A stretch of 64,000 bases of DNA from Acanthosoma haemorrhoidale (Eukaryota > Arthropoda > Insecta > Hemiptera > Acanthosomatidae), in the NCBI GenBank assembly GCA_930367205.1, contig OV884011.1, forward strand, positions 41,305,754 to 41,369,753, read 5' to 3'. Position numbers and translations under genes: made by a program. Of the stretch, positions 1-18,955 are shown piece after piece. Within the stretch, counting starts at the first letter, position 1. Each line of letters opens with the position of its first letter. A model generated the notes under the pieces. The model had not been told where the DNA came from, made no database searches, and saw only the letters and a program-made list of their open reading frames with translations.

Positions 1-430
1 AGCATAATTACTAGGACGATTATCAAACTGTTCGAATTGATGAACACTGTGTTAAGAATTGATTTGTCCGTTATAGATGGGCATCCCTTGACCTTAGAAG
101 GGAGCATCAGATCTTTCAAGAAGCGTTTGAGTAACATTAAAAGAATTAATTAATTAATGTAATTTATATATATCTTGTCCCCGAATTGAAGATGGTATAT
201 ACAAAATGAAATTTTCAGCTAGAAGTTGATTTTCATAGGTTTTAATGACAAAGCATGTTTAAGCTCTTGTAGTTTTTTATGCAAAGCAAGCGCTTTGGAC
301 AGCTATTGTCCGCCATCTTCAGGAGATTCCAAATTATCCACCTAGCACTGGAAGAGGCTTGAAGGAGCGTTGTCACTGAAAGCTGAGTAGGTATTATTTC
401 TAGGCGACTTTAACTAACCTGATCGGGTGG

Positions 431-7694
<7,264 letters not shown>

Positions 7695-7699
7695 GTCGA

Positions 7700-8130
7700 T
7701 GTACACTTACAACGTGGATGAATCAAAAAAATAACTCAATGCATAACATATTAGAAAAATACGACTTAAATAGATAAAGATAAAAAAAAATCGGCTAAGA
7801 GAGAACGTGCAGCGAAGTAGTGTTTAAGCAAAGTAAACGATATGTTTAGCGGCAAGGAGGGATTGGAAGTGATGTTTATTCGACTAATGGTGGCCAGGGG
7901 CGGGGCCAGATAGAGTGGGGAGCCAGCGGCAGTCCTTATTGGCCAGAGCCAGTGGAGGGAGACAAGCCACGCCTCCTAACCCTAAACACGCCACTAAAGA
8001 GGCAGAACTACCCCCAATTAGGCTAACTCCCATGCTAATAAGGGACGGCCCCTGGAGCCAACCGGCCGTGCGCTACCTCTCAATACACTCTTTGATAACG
8101 AGCAAGAGTTTTCTTCTCTTTTAATGAAAA
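7700..8130 (-). promoter_or_regulatory. Candidate Bari promoter / upstream region (GC-rich)
   Basis: This GC-rich block in an AT-rich landscape lies directly upstream of the Bari ATG. It contains a GC box (aggggcggggcc, about 7895-7910), a CCAAT-type motif on the minus strand (ggccaataagg, about 7930-7945) and a homeodomain-type core (caattagg, about 8017). No TATA box is obvious and the transcription start is not determined. The open frame on the other strand (7915-8124) has no conserved domain. Confidence 0.45.
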
Positions 8131-8489
8131 CTCACCCCTTCCCTTTTCCACCCCTCTACCCAGAGGTTAAAAGGGAAAAAGGTTTTCCAAACAGAAACAG
8201 AAAAAAAGAAAACTCCTGAAGCTCCTTTTTCACTCTCCTTTTATACAGTCTCTCCCCTATTCAGAATTTCAAATTGTATCATTACCGTCTTATTGATTTG
8301 TAAAGCCATCCTTGATTGCTCTCAGTAATAATGGAGGAATTCTTTCACAATCCTTTGAAGCTTTTCATATAGCACTACCAATTTGTATATTTAAAGTTGA
8401 TAATATTTTGGCCATCCTTATACTCCAGAGGCACTTCTGTCCAGAAATAATCGCTAGGAAGTTCGGGGCTTAAACTAAAAAACAAAAAG
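8131..8489. other. Non-coding, no feature recognised
   Basis: Polypyrimidine/polypurine-rich DNA (8130-8230) followed by ordinary AT-rich sequence; I see nothing specific. Confidence 0.5.
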
Positions 8490-9030
8490 CGTCTACTTCA
8501 AATAACTTTTAAGCACTCGAAGGCTCCATTGCAATCAATCTAATTTTGCCAACATCTTAAAAGCTTTTCCATGCCTTCTTAGAAGAAATTAATTTCCATG
8601 GAATTATTTGACCAAATTATGTTTTCTTGTAAGAATTGGTCCAAATGTCTAAACATTTTGGAGAAGGGTTGATGAGGCTCTCACATATCCAAGCTCCCAT
8701 GTATTTTTCATACCTATTTATCATATGTAGCCGTGTGACATGGGCCCGGTGTTGTGCTAAAGGTTTGATGAGTATGGCCAATCCATGTTACTAAAATTCT
8801 GTAGCTTCATTCCAAACGAAGCCCGTCTCATGAAAAACGCTTCTCCTCAGTTAAGCGTGTCTACTTCTATTGTAAAGCATATGCTTTTCGTCACAATTAA
8901 TGATTCTACTCAGAAAAGTACCGTTTTGTTCTTGAAACAAAGCGTACATCTTCATGCTGATGATTTTATTATGGTAGTCGGTCCATTCATGAGAGATTTT
9001 TTGCAGATTCCAAGATGATTAGCGCAGTTC
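8490..9030 (-). pseudogene. Decayed mariner-type transposase, C-terminal part
   Basis: Reading the minus strand across frameshifts gives mariner landmarks in order. A segment resembling LSRIINCDEKHMLYN matches the first catalytic Asp region (x-x-C/GDEKWIxYxN). A segment with AHVTRL matches the ARPHxA region of the second Asp. The block LDQFLQENIIW and an ending resembling LLRCWQN-IDCNGAF correspond to the usual family end (RWxKCIDxxGxYF). At least four frame changes or stops break it. It is a DNA-transposon fossil; terminal repeats were not found. Confidence 0.65.
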
Positions 9031-9508
9031 ATTAAACAACTAAAAGTTTCTTACAGTTCATAAAGTTCTCAGTTTATCATGCTCATTAACTACCCTTTAA
9101 TGATTAGGGCGAATCTTGAACCATCTGTAAACAGATGGTTATTCCAGTGTTGAATAGCCTAAGCCAGATTCTCTGGCCAACGTTTGTTTGGATGTGTTCC
9201 TGGATGTGAAGTGTTCCCTGGTGAGAGTGGCTCAAACACTGGTACTTAAATCCGGGAACCGACTGGTAACGAATAGATTCATATAGGTTCCTGACAACGG
9301 AAAAAAATCGTCATAAAAAATTCTGTCAAAAAAAACTATCGTCCATGATCCACCTGAGGTCACATTTCTGCCGATTCTCGTCGATCTACCAACTTAGTTA
9401 TCTATCTACTACTACTACTACTTGTCGTCGATCGTTGATCTAGTTTCCATTACGAAATTAGAAGCTTGAGACCCTCAACATATGTCACGTACATAGCCTG
9501 TTGGCGCT

Positions 9509-10019
9509 CTATGCACTACTAAACGGAGGTGTCGATCCATTTTTATGTCCAAATGTACGAGGTTGTTTGGTAGGAGAGTTCTGCTGCGTTCCTGCAGTGT
9601 ATGTAGTAGGCAGTGGTTTCTTTCCCTTCTGAAATGAGATAATTACGCAGTCAGTTTTACCCGCGTTTAAAGTAATGAGTTTCTTCAATTTATCGCTGAT
9701 CTGGTAACAAGCTGTTTCTGCAGTGGGCTGGGTGATCTCCGCTCCTGGCTGGCTTGAATAGTTGGAACAAGATAGCTCGTTTCCATTTGTCAGCAAAGTA
9801 CCGCAATCTGAAACACGCATTGTACAGGTTTGTGAGTTGTACTGTCCCCCTCCTCGGCATTTGTTTCAGCAGAACCGTTTGTATCCCTCGAAGAATCGCT
9901 TCGAGCTGTTTCGGCGATACAAACATGTGGCTCTGTTCCCTTTCTAGCAGAGGAGGTGGATGGTAGTCGCCTGTCCTAGCCGTGATATCCCCAGCACAGT
10001 AATCGACCAGTTCAATCAA
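9509..10019 (-). pseudogene. Jockey-like non-LTR reverse transcriptase fragment
   Basis: The segment read from 10019 to about 9690 contains SPKQLEAILRGIQ, then LLKQMPRRGTVQLTNLYNAC and FRLRYFADKWKRAI. These match the start of the jockey-clade RT domain (linker, thumb-entry helix and 'W K x A x I/L x x x x K P G' block). The sequence that normally separates the first two blocks is deleted, a frameshift occurs near SGDHPAHCRNSLLP, and the rest is missing. Dead 5'- and 3'-truncated copy. Confidence 0.75.
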
Positions 10020-12004
10020 AATAAATTTCTGTCAGTCAAAGTCAAGACTACATCAAAGGGATTGACGCTTGAGCGATGTAGTCATTAAACCCCTCAGAAT
10101 TATTCACACTTCGTTTTTCCATGAATCTTTGATGGTTCGGAAAACTCCACTATATTGCAATATATTCTCTCTTAGTATCAGGCGAGTGGTAGGAATGTAG
10201 TGCGAGAGGCACCACATACTGACATTTCTGAAAGTCTCTGTGACATTGAAATTAATATAAATATCATCTTGAAAATAAAGTTTTGAAAAAAAAAATCTCG
10301 CCTACTACAAATTTAGCTTTCTTCAGTTCGTAGGTTTTTTTGTTGTTACTTTTATTTATTTCTCACTGCTGTACTCTATGTGGTCTCCTACTTCCGTATA
10401 ATTTGTCGTGTTCCTACTCACATTTCAATTTATTTCTAAACCATCTATTTATAAATATTCACTGATAGGGTAAATTAATCCAACTCAACATTCAGGGGAT
10501 TGTACAAGATAATTATAGAAACTTTGAAGAAGCTAACTCAGCCACTAATCTACTGTGAGAAACAAGATGGAAGAAAGAATGCAAGAATAAAAAGAAACGG
10601 TGGAAATACGCATTATAAAAAGAGTTGTTAAGGGTGCAGTAACACAACAAGGATTTTCAATGATCTTGCTACTTACTCCCTCCTGTATAATTTCATAAGT
10701 TTTTATTGAATTATTTTTATTGGCATACGTATTCAAAAGACGTTTCCTTAACACTCCTCATTGATTGGGTAGGTACTGTACATAGGTATTGTATCTATGA
10801 CCGAAGCTGTTTTATATAATATTTAAATCCGATCAACATTAATCTGCTTGTATCGATTTTTTCGTATTTATAGTCCTCTGAACCCCCAACAGCGACACAC
10901 TCTGAAACATCACGTAAGACCCTAATCAGCATGCTAGAAAAAATTTGTTTTTATTACGCAGTAATTAACTGATTAATGACCATTTTTTAATACGATCGGA
11001 GTATTAAATAAAAATAACAAAATATCATTTCTCCATGTTGAATTTATAAGTTAAAATCGTAAATCACTTGTTGTAATTACAGTTAAAAAACAAAATACAT
11101 ATTATTAATCGACGATATTTATTTTATATCATTGCTAAGTAATTAATTACCCTTAATGAAGTGTTATGAAGTTGAAAATATTTGTCATGTTGGGTAATCA
11201 TACAGAATCTACATACAAGGGTTCATGTTTATAGGTTAATAAGAGGGAACTCAAAATCACCAGGACTGGCAGAAAGTTAAAAAAACGAAACCCTAAAAGT
11301 AATAATAAAAATTAAACTAAAGTTCTTGATACACTCTTGGCTGGATAGTGGCCTACTTGGAGGAATACAGTAATCGGACCTCTTAGTGTATTTGGAGTTG
11401 AATCCAAAATTCTAACTGACTTTAGGAATTTACGAACCAAAGTTCCCCCGACGCTAGGAGTATCTCGTTCTGCAGTCTTCTCCTGGTGTAGTACCATACT
11501 CTTCATTGTCGGCGAGACCCTACGGCTATAATTATTTCGATTTGTGCTCGGATGTTCCCTCTAGCGAGAAGCCCTCGACTCCTTCAGGGTTCCTGCTCCA
11601 ACGTGCGCTCTCCTCTACCCATCTTTTCAGAAATAATCGCCTCCCTTTTAATAATAATAGAAAAGAGAGGGAGGAGAAGCTGAGGGTGAGTGAGAGTTAG
11701 GCCCAGATCTAACGAGATATCCCGCAGAGAGAGGTAACGAGGAGTTGACTCGAGTGTTCCATTCTTTGTTCTTGTCTCGCTGACTCTTTGTTCCGGCTTT
11801 GCTGTCTCATTGTTGGCAATTATCTCTTATTGCGGCTCCCAGTATCCTACTCGCCAGCGCCTGGACTAACGAACGCCCAAGGAGTCGAGGACTTACTAGT
11901 GTTCACTTAACTCCACAAGCAGGGAAATATTAGACCCAGCGATATATTAACTCTAATTGGAAGTTATTGTGGGGTTCTTTCGTTTTTAGGGTTTCTATTT
12001 TTGT
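10020..12004. other. Intergenic, AT-rich; one GC-richer block
   Basis: No gene is seen. Positions 11440-11900 are GC-richer, with pyrimidine-rich strings and no repeat relatives in the window, so they could be regulatory. The short open frames here (11312-11506, 11506-11700) have no known domain. Confidence 0.45.
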
Positions 12005-12388
12005 TTCGTTTGTTTTATAAGCTTCTTTTTCAGAAACCATAAACCATTACTCGGTTGTTTGAAATGTTCATGCGCATACAGCTTCTTTATTTCAAAAATG
12101 AATTTACTTACGGTGGCAGTTGAAGAGGTTATTGTACGTGCTAATCCTGGCACTCTCCGGTAATTCATCATCATCAATAACTTCAGGGCGGGCTCATAGA
12201 GGCAAGTTTTCCCTCGACGATTAGTATTCCCAGCATTGAACCGTTTGAACCAAAGCGCTCCCGTGTTTCGATGCAGTAGTACCGCTTCCACCAAACAAAT
12301 TTCTTCTGCTGCCGCCTTCGCACGCAATCCTTTTTTTTTTCCAGTAGTGTTCTAGAAGACCTCGAATCACATTATTTTCTGAGGCCAT
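12005..12388 (-). pseudogene. Decayed mariner transposase, N-terminal HTH part
   Basis: From ATG at 12388 the minus strand reads MASENNVIRGLLEHYWKK, the typical mariner start. After a frame change come AAAEEICLVE and GALWFKRFNAGNTN (first HTH, W-F-x-R-F motif). A further frame change gives EVIDDDELPESAR (the DD(E/D)L linker before the second HTH). Later parts are missing. This is a different fragment from the C-terminal mariner piece at 8490-9030. Confidence 0.7.
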
Positions 12389-12954
12389 TCTCGTCGCAAT
12401 ATTTAATAGGAAATGAAAAGAAAATACAGTTGTAGTACACTATCGAATAAAGGTCAATTAGTCAATGCAAACAAATAAATAAATTATAGAGACAAAATAT
12501 TCAAATAAGGAATTAGTTAATTAGCCATCGGGTGTCAATAACTCTTGTGGTTGACATGCCCTAAAATAAATAAATAAAAAAAAAAAAAAAAAAGGAATTT
12601 ATTTGTTATTGTGTAGTCAACAATGTTTTCATGCCCAAGGACTTTAGCCACAATCCTGTGTATATACACAAACAATGATTAATATTGCTATTAATATCCG
12701 ATGGTACAGGACATATAAAATGTAGTATGTATATAGATTCGCCTAAGAACCTATAGTCGATAAAAGTTTTTTCTTTTTTTAAGGGGATTGGGGGGGAAAA
12801 AAATATTGCTAAAAGTGAACAGTATAAAATAAATTTCATCAAATTTAATAAACTAATGGAAATAACGAATTTTTTTTTCTTTCATAGCCCCTTTAAATTT
12901 ACAGATAATTATATATAATTATAGATCCTCAGGCGAATCTAAGAAATAATGAAT
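12389..12954. other. AT-rich spacer
   Basis: Contains a poly-A run near 12575-12592; no gene or known repeat is recognised. The open frame at 12606-12842 has no domain. Confidence 0.4.
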
Positions 12955-13150
12955 TTCTTTTTTTTTTTTTTCTTAGCTCTCAAACTTATAAAAATAGGAT
13001 GTGGGAAAAATAAAGGAAAATTATTTTGGGCTAATGAGTGCCTTTCACTAAGTGGAGTCCCCTATTTGAAGGATGTATGAGAAGGATATAGGATGTGGAA
13101 TGCCTAAAGGAGGCGGGTGGAATCAGGAAGGTAGTGAGAGTCTACCGATA
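12955..13150 (-). mobile_element. SINE-like repeat, copy A (5'-truncated)
   Basis: It matches copy B (15767-16055) from the poly-T run through the segments aggatgtgggaaaaat, ttttgggctaatgagtgcc and ggaggcgggtgga to the 'gagagtctaccg' block, where similarity stops. The poly-T at the left end means the element lies on the minus strand with its A-tail at about 12958. Confidence 0.8.
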
Positions 13151-13740
13151 AATAAACGAATAAAAAAAATCCAACCCGTTATCATTAGTTGGATCTTTTA
13201 ATCAACGAGAACTAAAAAAAATTAAATTAATTAAGTTCTATTGATTATTACAACTACTTGTTTTTTCCAAATTTAACATTCTGATTTTTAACACATTTTA
13301 TGAAGGAGCCTGGCAAGTGGTGGTGGGAAGGGAGTTACAGAAGGATATTATGATGATTGAATTCTGTAGTATTGCATTTCTATGGGGGGCAGCACATAGG
13401 ATAGATTGTCGAAAGAGGTTTTGACGTGAATGGTCGTTTACTGATGAATAAATAATATATTGTCGTTACGATAATTCGATGAAACAATGAAAAAGCAAAA
13501 GGATGCCAATTTGAACTATCAAACTCAGTGTTGCTTGGTTTTAAATTTAATTTAATTTAAACATGCTAATACATTTTTTTTTTTTTCTAAGAGCACCTCA
13601 ACGACAAAGGTCATTGATGACCGCATATATTCAAACATTTTCTAGATGTTGGTATTACATGAGTTTTTTAAATTATTTTAACTTTTATTATTATTTCATA
13701 GTGCTTGGAAAGAAGTTTGCCAACATGATTTGCGTTTTTG

Positions 13741-13763
13741 ATATATATATATATATATATATA
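13741..13763. repeat. (TA)n microsatellite at LINE 3' end
   Basis: A pure AT dinucleotide run directly abuts the 3' end of the retrotransposon at 13765-14611 and may be its tail repeat. Confidence 0.85.
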
Positions 13764-13764
13764 A

Positions 13765-14611
13765 TTCCTTTATTGTGCTAAAATTACAATCTGCCTTGCT
13801 AGGCAATAAGTAATTAAGATGTACTATCATTCATACCATATTTACATTTCATCATTCACTCGCTCATTCATTCAGGACATGATTGGAGAAACTGGCCATT
13901 GCCAGGACTCCCACTGTCATTTCATTATAGCAGGTCACGAGGCCACTGCCGTTTCAGTCTCCGAGGAGGATTATAGGGATGAGTGACGCAGTGCAATGAC
14001 TGTGCTACAGGATTAGGGTGGTTGGAAAGGCTACTGTGGAATTTCATAAGCTTGGAAGGGACGAATTCTAGAATGTAGGGTATATTAAGGTCGTTATGAA
14101 GGGTTTTGTTGCTGACATAATAAGGGGCATTTACTATTGTTCTCAGGACTTTTGATTGAAAGGATTGGATACGCTTGATGTTCGACTTTTTTGCTGTCCC
14201 CCATAGCTCTATTCCGTATGTCCAGATTGGTTTAAGTATAACTTTGTAGATTAGTAGTTTATTTTCTATTGAGAGATGGGATGTCCTTTGAAGTAGTCTG
14301 TACAGTTGTCCAAAGCGTCTGTTTAGTTCTTGTCTTTTTAGTCTCGTATGTGGGTTCCAGGTCAGTCGTTTATCGAGATGGAAGCCTAAGTACCGTACTG
14401 TCTCGGATACAGGGAGAGGAATAGAATTAAAATAAACTAGTGGACAAGACTTGCGACAAAGGGTGAAGGTAATGTGGGAACATTTTGCTTCATTAACTTT
14501 GATCCGCCATTGGTTGCACCAATACTCGATCTCGTCAAGGTGTTTTTGAAGGTTATGGGATGCTATGTCCGGGTCTGGGTTAGATGACAAGACTTTGATA
14601 TTGTTAAACAC
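13765..14611 (-). mobile_element. 5'-truncated non-LTR retrotransposon (jockey-like RT C-terminus + 3' UTR)
   Basis: An uninterrupted 228-codon frame (14611-13925) encodes the C-terminal part of a jockey/I-type reverse transcriptase. It includes IEYWCNQWRIKVNEAKCSHI (post-catalytic 'N..K...' block), VRYLGFHLDKRLTW, LLIYKVILKPIWTYGIELWG, IQSFQSKVLRTIVNAPYYV and a tail ending RQWPRDLL. The catalytic FADD box would lie just upstream and is missing, so this is a 5'-truncated and inactive copy. About 155 bp of 3' UTR (13765-13920) is shared with fragments at 1747-1850 and 21571-21672. The intact frame suggests a fairly recent insertion. Confidence 0.88.
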
Positions 14612-15755
14612 ATCAACTAAATATCTTGTGCATCAGAGAAGTTGGTAAAAGATCACGAGAAAAAAAAACAATAAATGATCATATAAATAACCTGAATGAG
14701 CACTGATTAGATATTATGTTGAGGTATTTTTCGGCTAAAGCTGAGTACAGCAGATATTCTTTCTTCTTAATTGGCAGGGAGGAGCTTCAGAAAGAAAAGT
14801 GGAGATGTCACATGCCCTCCGCTCCTCCTCACTCAGAGGACATAAGACCAAAATATCTTTGAGTGTAAGCCCAGATCCACGTCATCCACAGGTAGTGTGG
14901 GTTTAATTAGCCATTAGGTAGCCTGGGTCGGCTTGGTATTGCCAACCCTTAGACGAACCAACGCGACTTGTCTTCTGTTGGACCTGTGTTATGTATCCCA
15001 AGCTCCAAGCCGAAGTTCTCTCTGAGCTTATTATTGGTAACTATGCTCCATTCGTTCTGATCGATATTTACAGCTGTGGAGAAAAAGTCTCTTCTATATT
15101 TAACGCTATGTCGACACCTAATTCGACGGAAACAATGGACCCCGAAACCGTTTTAAAGAAATGTTAGAATAAAAAAGAAAGTATATAGAATAAAATATCT
15201 CAACTAATACTACAACAAATGCAACGTATCCAAGTAATGTATACTCTCAAAGCTAATAAAAAGCTTGACAGAATAACTACAAGGCTGGAACATATTTACA
15301 CATCTTAATTTGTATTATTTCCAACTATGGATATGTGTCCACACACCCTAGGGTAGGGTAGAGAAGATAAGAACAAACTTACCTAGCATAATATTCTTAT
15401 TAACCTTTTGACTAAAAAAAGTGAAATACCTAGGCAATTCCATCCTCTATCCGTTCAATGTTGCGAATTCTCAGCCTAAAATTTTCAAGCCACGTGTGAT
15501 GTAACACACAATCAAGAGTTTCGTTACGATTGCGAAAACGATTATAATGTTACGTTCATAATGACGGTTATTATTAAAGTAGGGGATTTTAATGTGTTGT
15601 GGTACACATTCCATGTTAATTGTCAGGACATTAAGATTTTCTAATGTGAAATCCAACTTGTAAAATATTTATTGCTCTTACTTTCGGTATCGCCAAATGG
15701 TACTATTATACAAAATATTATGCCCCTAAAAAATCAGTGATTGAGCTAAGTAGCG
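14612..15755. other. Intergenic, no gene seen
   Basis: Ordinary AT-rich DNA. A moderately GC-rich stretch (14780-15140) lacks open frames and repeat relatives in the window; it may be another old transposon tail but I cannot place it. Confidence 0.4.
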
Positions 15756-16066
15756 AATAAGACTTTTTTTTTTTTTTTGCCTTAGCTCTAAAACTTATAA
15801 AAATAGGATGTGGGAAAAATTAAGGAAAATTATTTTGGGCTAATGAGTGCCTTTCACTAAGGGGAGTCCCCCATTTGAAGGATGTATGAGAAGGATACAG
15901 GGTGTGGAATGCCTAAAGGAGGCGGGTGGATTCAGGAAGGTAGTGAGAGTCTACCGACGGTGGAGCCTAGGGGTACCTAGGCAATGGTTTGTAGTCGGCC
16001 AGGTCAAGCCTGGCCCGCCCCGGCAGGGGCCTGCAATAAGTCGGCCTCTCGGCGAAATAAGACTTT
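15756..16066 (-). mobile_element. SINE-like element, copy B, full-length with target-site duplication
   Basis: An 11-bp direct repeat AATAAGACTTT occurs at 15756-15766 and 16056-16066 and brackets a 289-bp element. Its left end is poly-T, so the element runs on the minus strand with an A-rich tail. The head (right side) is GC-rich (about 15955-16055) and the body matches copies A (12955-13150) and C (58138-58335). The structure (GC-rich head, A-tail, TSD) is that of a LINE-mobilised SINE. The 73-codon open frame across it is not a gene. Confidence 0.85.
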
Positions 16067-16379
16067 AATGACGTTTGCTAATTATAGTTTTAAGAAACGA
16101 AACATTTAATAGGGAATTAGAAATCTTCTTTTTTTCGATTTCTAATTATAATAATCAAAATTATAGAAAATGTTTTTGCTAGTAATTAATTAATGATAAT
16201 CATACTTTATGGAGATGCCTATATTAATGTCTTCCATATACCAAATGAGAAATCCATGATAAATTTAAAGTCTTTAACTTGTTGCTTTGTCTGCTAGGGA
16301 CTGACAAAGACCAGAATAGAGAGACTATGTCAGTTATAAGTCAGATATAACACAACAAAAAACAAAAAGACATAAATAC

Positions 16380-16620
16380 ATGTTGGCAAGAGACGATGTC
16401 AGATGTCGAGTTAGGTACGAAGCCGTGGTGGCATTTGCCGCAGCGCAGCAGGATATAAACAAGGGGACTGATTGCCGCCGGCGGGTAAATGTTCTGTTAT
16501 GTAGATCCGCACAATCAAGGAGGCATTGCAGGGTCTATTTAGTCACCACTGGCTCCGTGCTCTCTAATTAAGGCTGTCGAGACCGATCTCCTCTCTCCTC
16601 TATATCTATACATAGGCAAT
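16380..16620. promoter_or_regulatory. GC-richer single-copy block, possible regulatory DNA
   Basis: It stands out from AT-rich flanks, with CpG-containing strings (gttaggtacgaagccgtgg, ccgccggcgggtaaa), and has no second copy in the window. A 63-codon frame crosses it without a recognisable domain. The regulatory reading is inference from composition only. Confidence 0.2.
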
Positions 16621-16949
16621 TATCTTCAATTTAGGGACTCAGGAGTTATGATCGATTTGAATTTTACAGCAAACGGAATGTTTTAGCTAAGTAAATGACT
16701 ACATTTTACGGGCTGAATCACCTTCTTACTGAACACATTGTATAGCGAATAAAAATAACTTTTGAATGGATAACGAAACTTTTTTTCTGACACGCTTATA
16801 ACGAAGACATCATAAAAAATGTCATGACCAACCCAACAGAAATTAAATTGGTACATTTTATATAAGCTGTATGTTAACCACCAACTCGATAAATAAATAA
16901 ATCTTTGATCAAATCATTATTTTAAAATTTCACAATTGAGTCTGTTCAG

Positions 16950-17135
16950 TGGACTCTCACCACTGTACCGCAACATTTCCACCTCTACCGAGGCTTCCCA
17001 CACTCCTTAATTCCCTCACTCCACCTTCAAACAGGTACTCCTAGTAAAAGGATCCGCTCATCGCAAATAAATTCCTTTATTTTTCATTATCTATAATCTT
17101 AAAAAAATTGAGAGCTAAGAAAAAAAAAATTGAGT
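16950..17135 (+). mobile_element. SINE-like repeat, diverged copy D
   Basis: In plus orientation it parallels copy C: 'gactctcac-ac', 'ccacactcc', 'ccttcaaa', 'ggtactcct..taaaagg', then ataatcttaaaaaaattgag and 'agagctaag' with an A-tail ending near 17131. It is much more diverged than copies A-C. Confidence 0.5.
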
Positions 17136-17794
17136 CTGGTCTATCGATAACTCATATATATATATATATAGTTGTAGTCTTAGTAAAAATATAATATAAG
17201 CAAAAATACATATACTATAAAATTTTAAAAGTACCTTATCGATCGATCGAGTAAGTGAATTTTTTCCGAAAAATCAGGCAATTGTATATTAACTAACTGA
17301 TTCGTCACGTTTATCATTATTTCTATTCCCAATTCACCCGCTAAAAATCCATCTAAAGAAAAATGCGAGTACTAAAAACTGGGTAACTCAATGGTCTAAC
17401 CTCGTGGTTCCACGAACTCCGGCGGCCCGACATCGCCTCCCCCCCCCCACAACCACTTACCTACCCAACCTAAAAAAAATGTATACAACATTAAACAACG
17501 TATATTTTCATGCATATTCAATACAATAAGAATGGGTAATTCAAGACCTACAATGATAAGTACTTAGGTAGGTACCTATTTACTTCATAAAAATCAAACA
17601 ATCCGAAAACATAGTGATAAAAATTTAATATTCAAATAATTTATCATGAGATACAGCACCTGAAGAACGAGAGTAGCAAAAACGTAAACGAAACGAAGTT
17701 TCTTAAATTAAGCCATATCTCAATATGGAGCTTTTAATTGTTTTTTATTTACCAACTGCTCAATGTTTTGAGACTCCGCTGTCGATGCTTATGT
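17136..17794. other. AT-rich spacer
   Basis: Nothing recognised beyond a (TA)n run at 17155-17170 and a poly-C run at about 17440-17448. Confidence 0.4.
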
Positions 17795-18955
17795 AAGTAA
17801 ATTTCTCAAATAAGACTCGGTTAATGACACCCTCCTGTCATCTTTTATGAAGTTCATCTTGGAGAACGATTGCTCGCAGCGATATGTTGAACCAAAATGA
17901 CAAGCATATCGGAGAGCTAAATCAAGTAACAAAGGACGTTCTCATAAAAACGAAAACTCCAGATAATCTGGCAATTCATTTTTGAATTCCAGGAGAGTAC
18001 TGCTGTAAAGGGGTTCATAAAAATATCACAAAAGAACTTTTCTCCCTGAAAATCAGCAAATAGGATTGAAGTAGAGATGAAGCTTTGATTTTCTGTTGTT
18101 CTTAGTCACGAATGAATTCAGTTTGATTGCGTGTTCTGGGTTTCCAGAACCTTTCAAAGACTTAACTCTTAAAAACCAACAAACGTCGCAGTGGATATTC
18201 TAGTTCTCTCTGATCCACAGTGTCTTTTGTCGAACATTTCCCGAAATTTTCTGCTATCGAGGACACGTCTTTTGTCGATTTAGTCGACCACTGGTTTTTG
18301 CACAAAATACAATTTCAATTCCTTGGCACAAAGAGCTTCCAATTGAATGATCCAGTGTTATTTTATAAGAGGTATTTTCAAATAGTGGTAAACTATGCAC
18401 TTTCACTTCTACAAGTCACATGTCACAAGTCACGCAGCCCTTGCTTTTACCGATCTTGAGCCTCATCAGAGCAAACGCTGAAAAATGTTTGCCAGGGCGA
18501 ATTTTTCCTTCAACAGCGATTTTTCGCTGTTCAAACACATCTTCTTTTGTAGTCATTGTTCGTAGTTGATTGAGGTCAAAGAGTTCTTCATATGTTTCGA
18601 AATTCTCGTTGACCACACGAACCCTAACTGATGAGAAAATTATAAGTTGTCGCAAGTTTTTTGGCTTTGGAAAAATATTTGCAACTTAAATGGTTAGAAA
18701 TTGCTTACAAGCAAACATCTTATGCCATCTCTTCCATCCATAGATAGCATTGCCCTTTTTCAAGACAGAGCTATTTGGTCCACTAGTTTAGAAATTTTGG
18801 GATGGTTTGTTTGTTTTGCAAATATTTTTAAGCTTTGCTTGATAACTTGCTCTCCATCTCCGTATTCTCTAATTTCTTGTGCAAAGAGATTTGGTGTGAA
18901 GTTGTTGCCAAAGAACAAAACTCGATACAATTTATGTTTTCAATGAATTACAGTA
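17795..18955 (-). pseudogene. Decayed hAT-type transposase (GTF2IRD2/EPM2AIP1-like group)
   Basis: Minus-strand translation across frames gives, from N to C: LKIFAKQTNHPKISKLVDQI; ENFETYEELFDLNQLRTMTT followed by KEDVFEQ (this group's 'YEELLDL..L...TTGKDIF' block); a broken middle; and near 17880 FGSTYRCEQSFSKMNFIKDD with RVSLTESYLRNLL, the hAT C-terminal dimerisation motif (FGSTYxCEQxFSxMxxxK...LTDxxL). Many stops and frame changes and a shortened middle mean it is dead. Host genes were domesticated from this group, but the breaks argue against function here. Confidence 0.75.

Noticed and set aside
7915..8124. 69-codon plus-strand frame upstream of Bari
   Set aside because: No domain; lies in the GC-rich putative promoter.
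15847..16068. 73-codon frame at 15.85 kb and its 58.1 kb counterpart
   Set aside because: Both lie inside SINE copies; similarity reflects the repeat.
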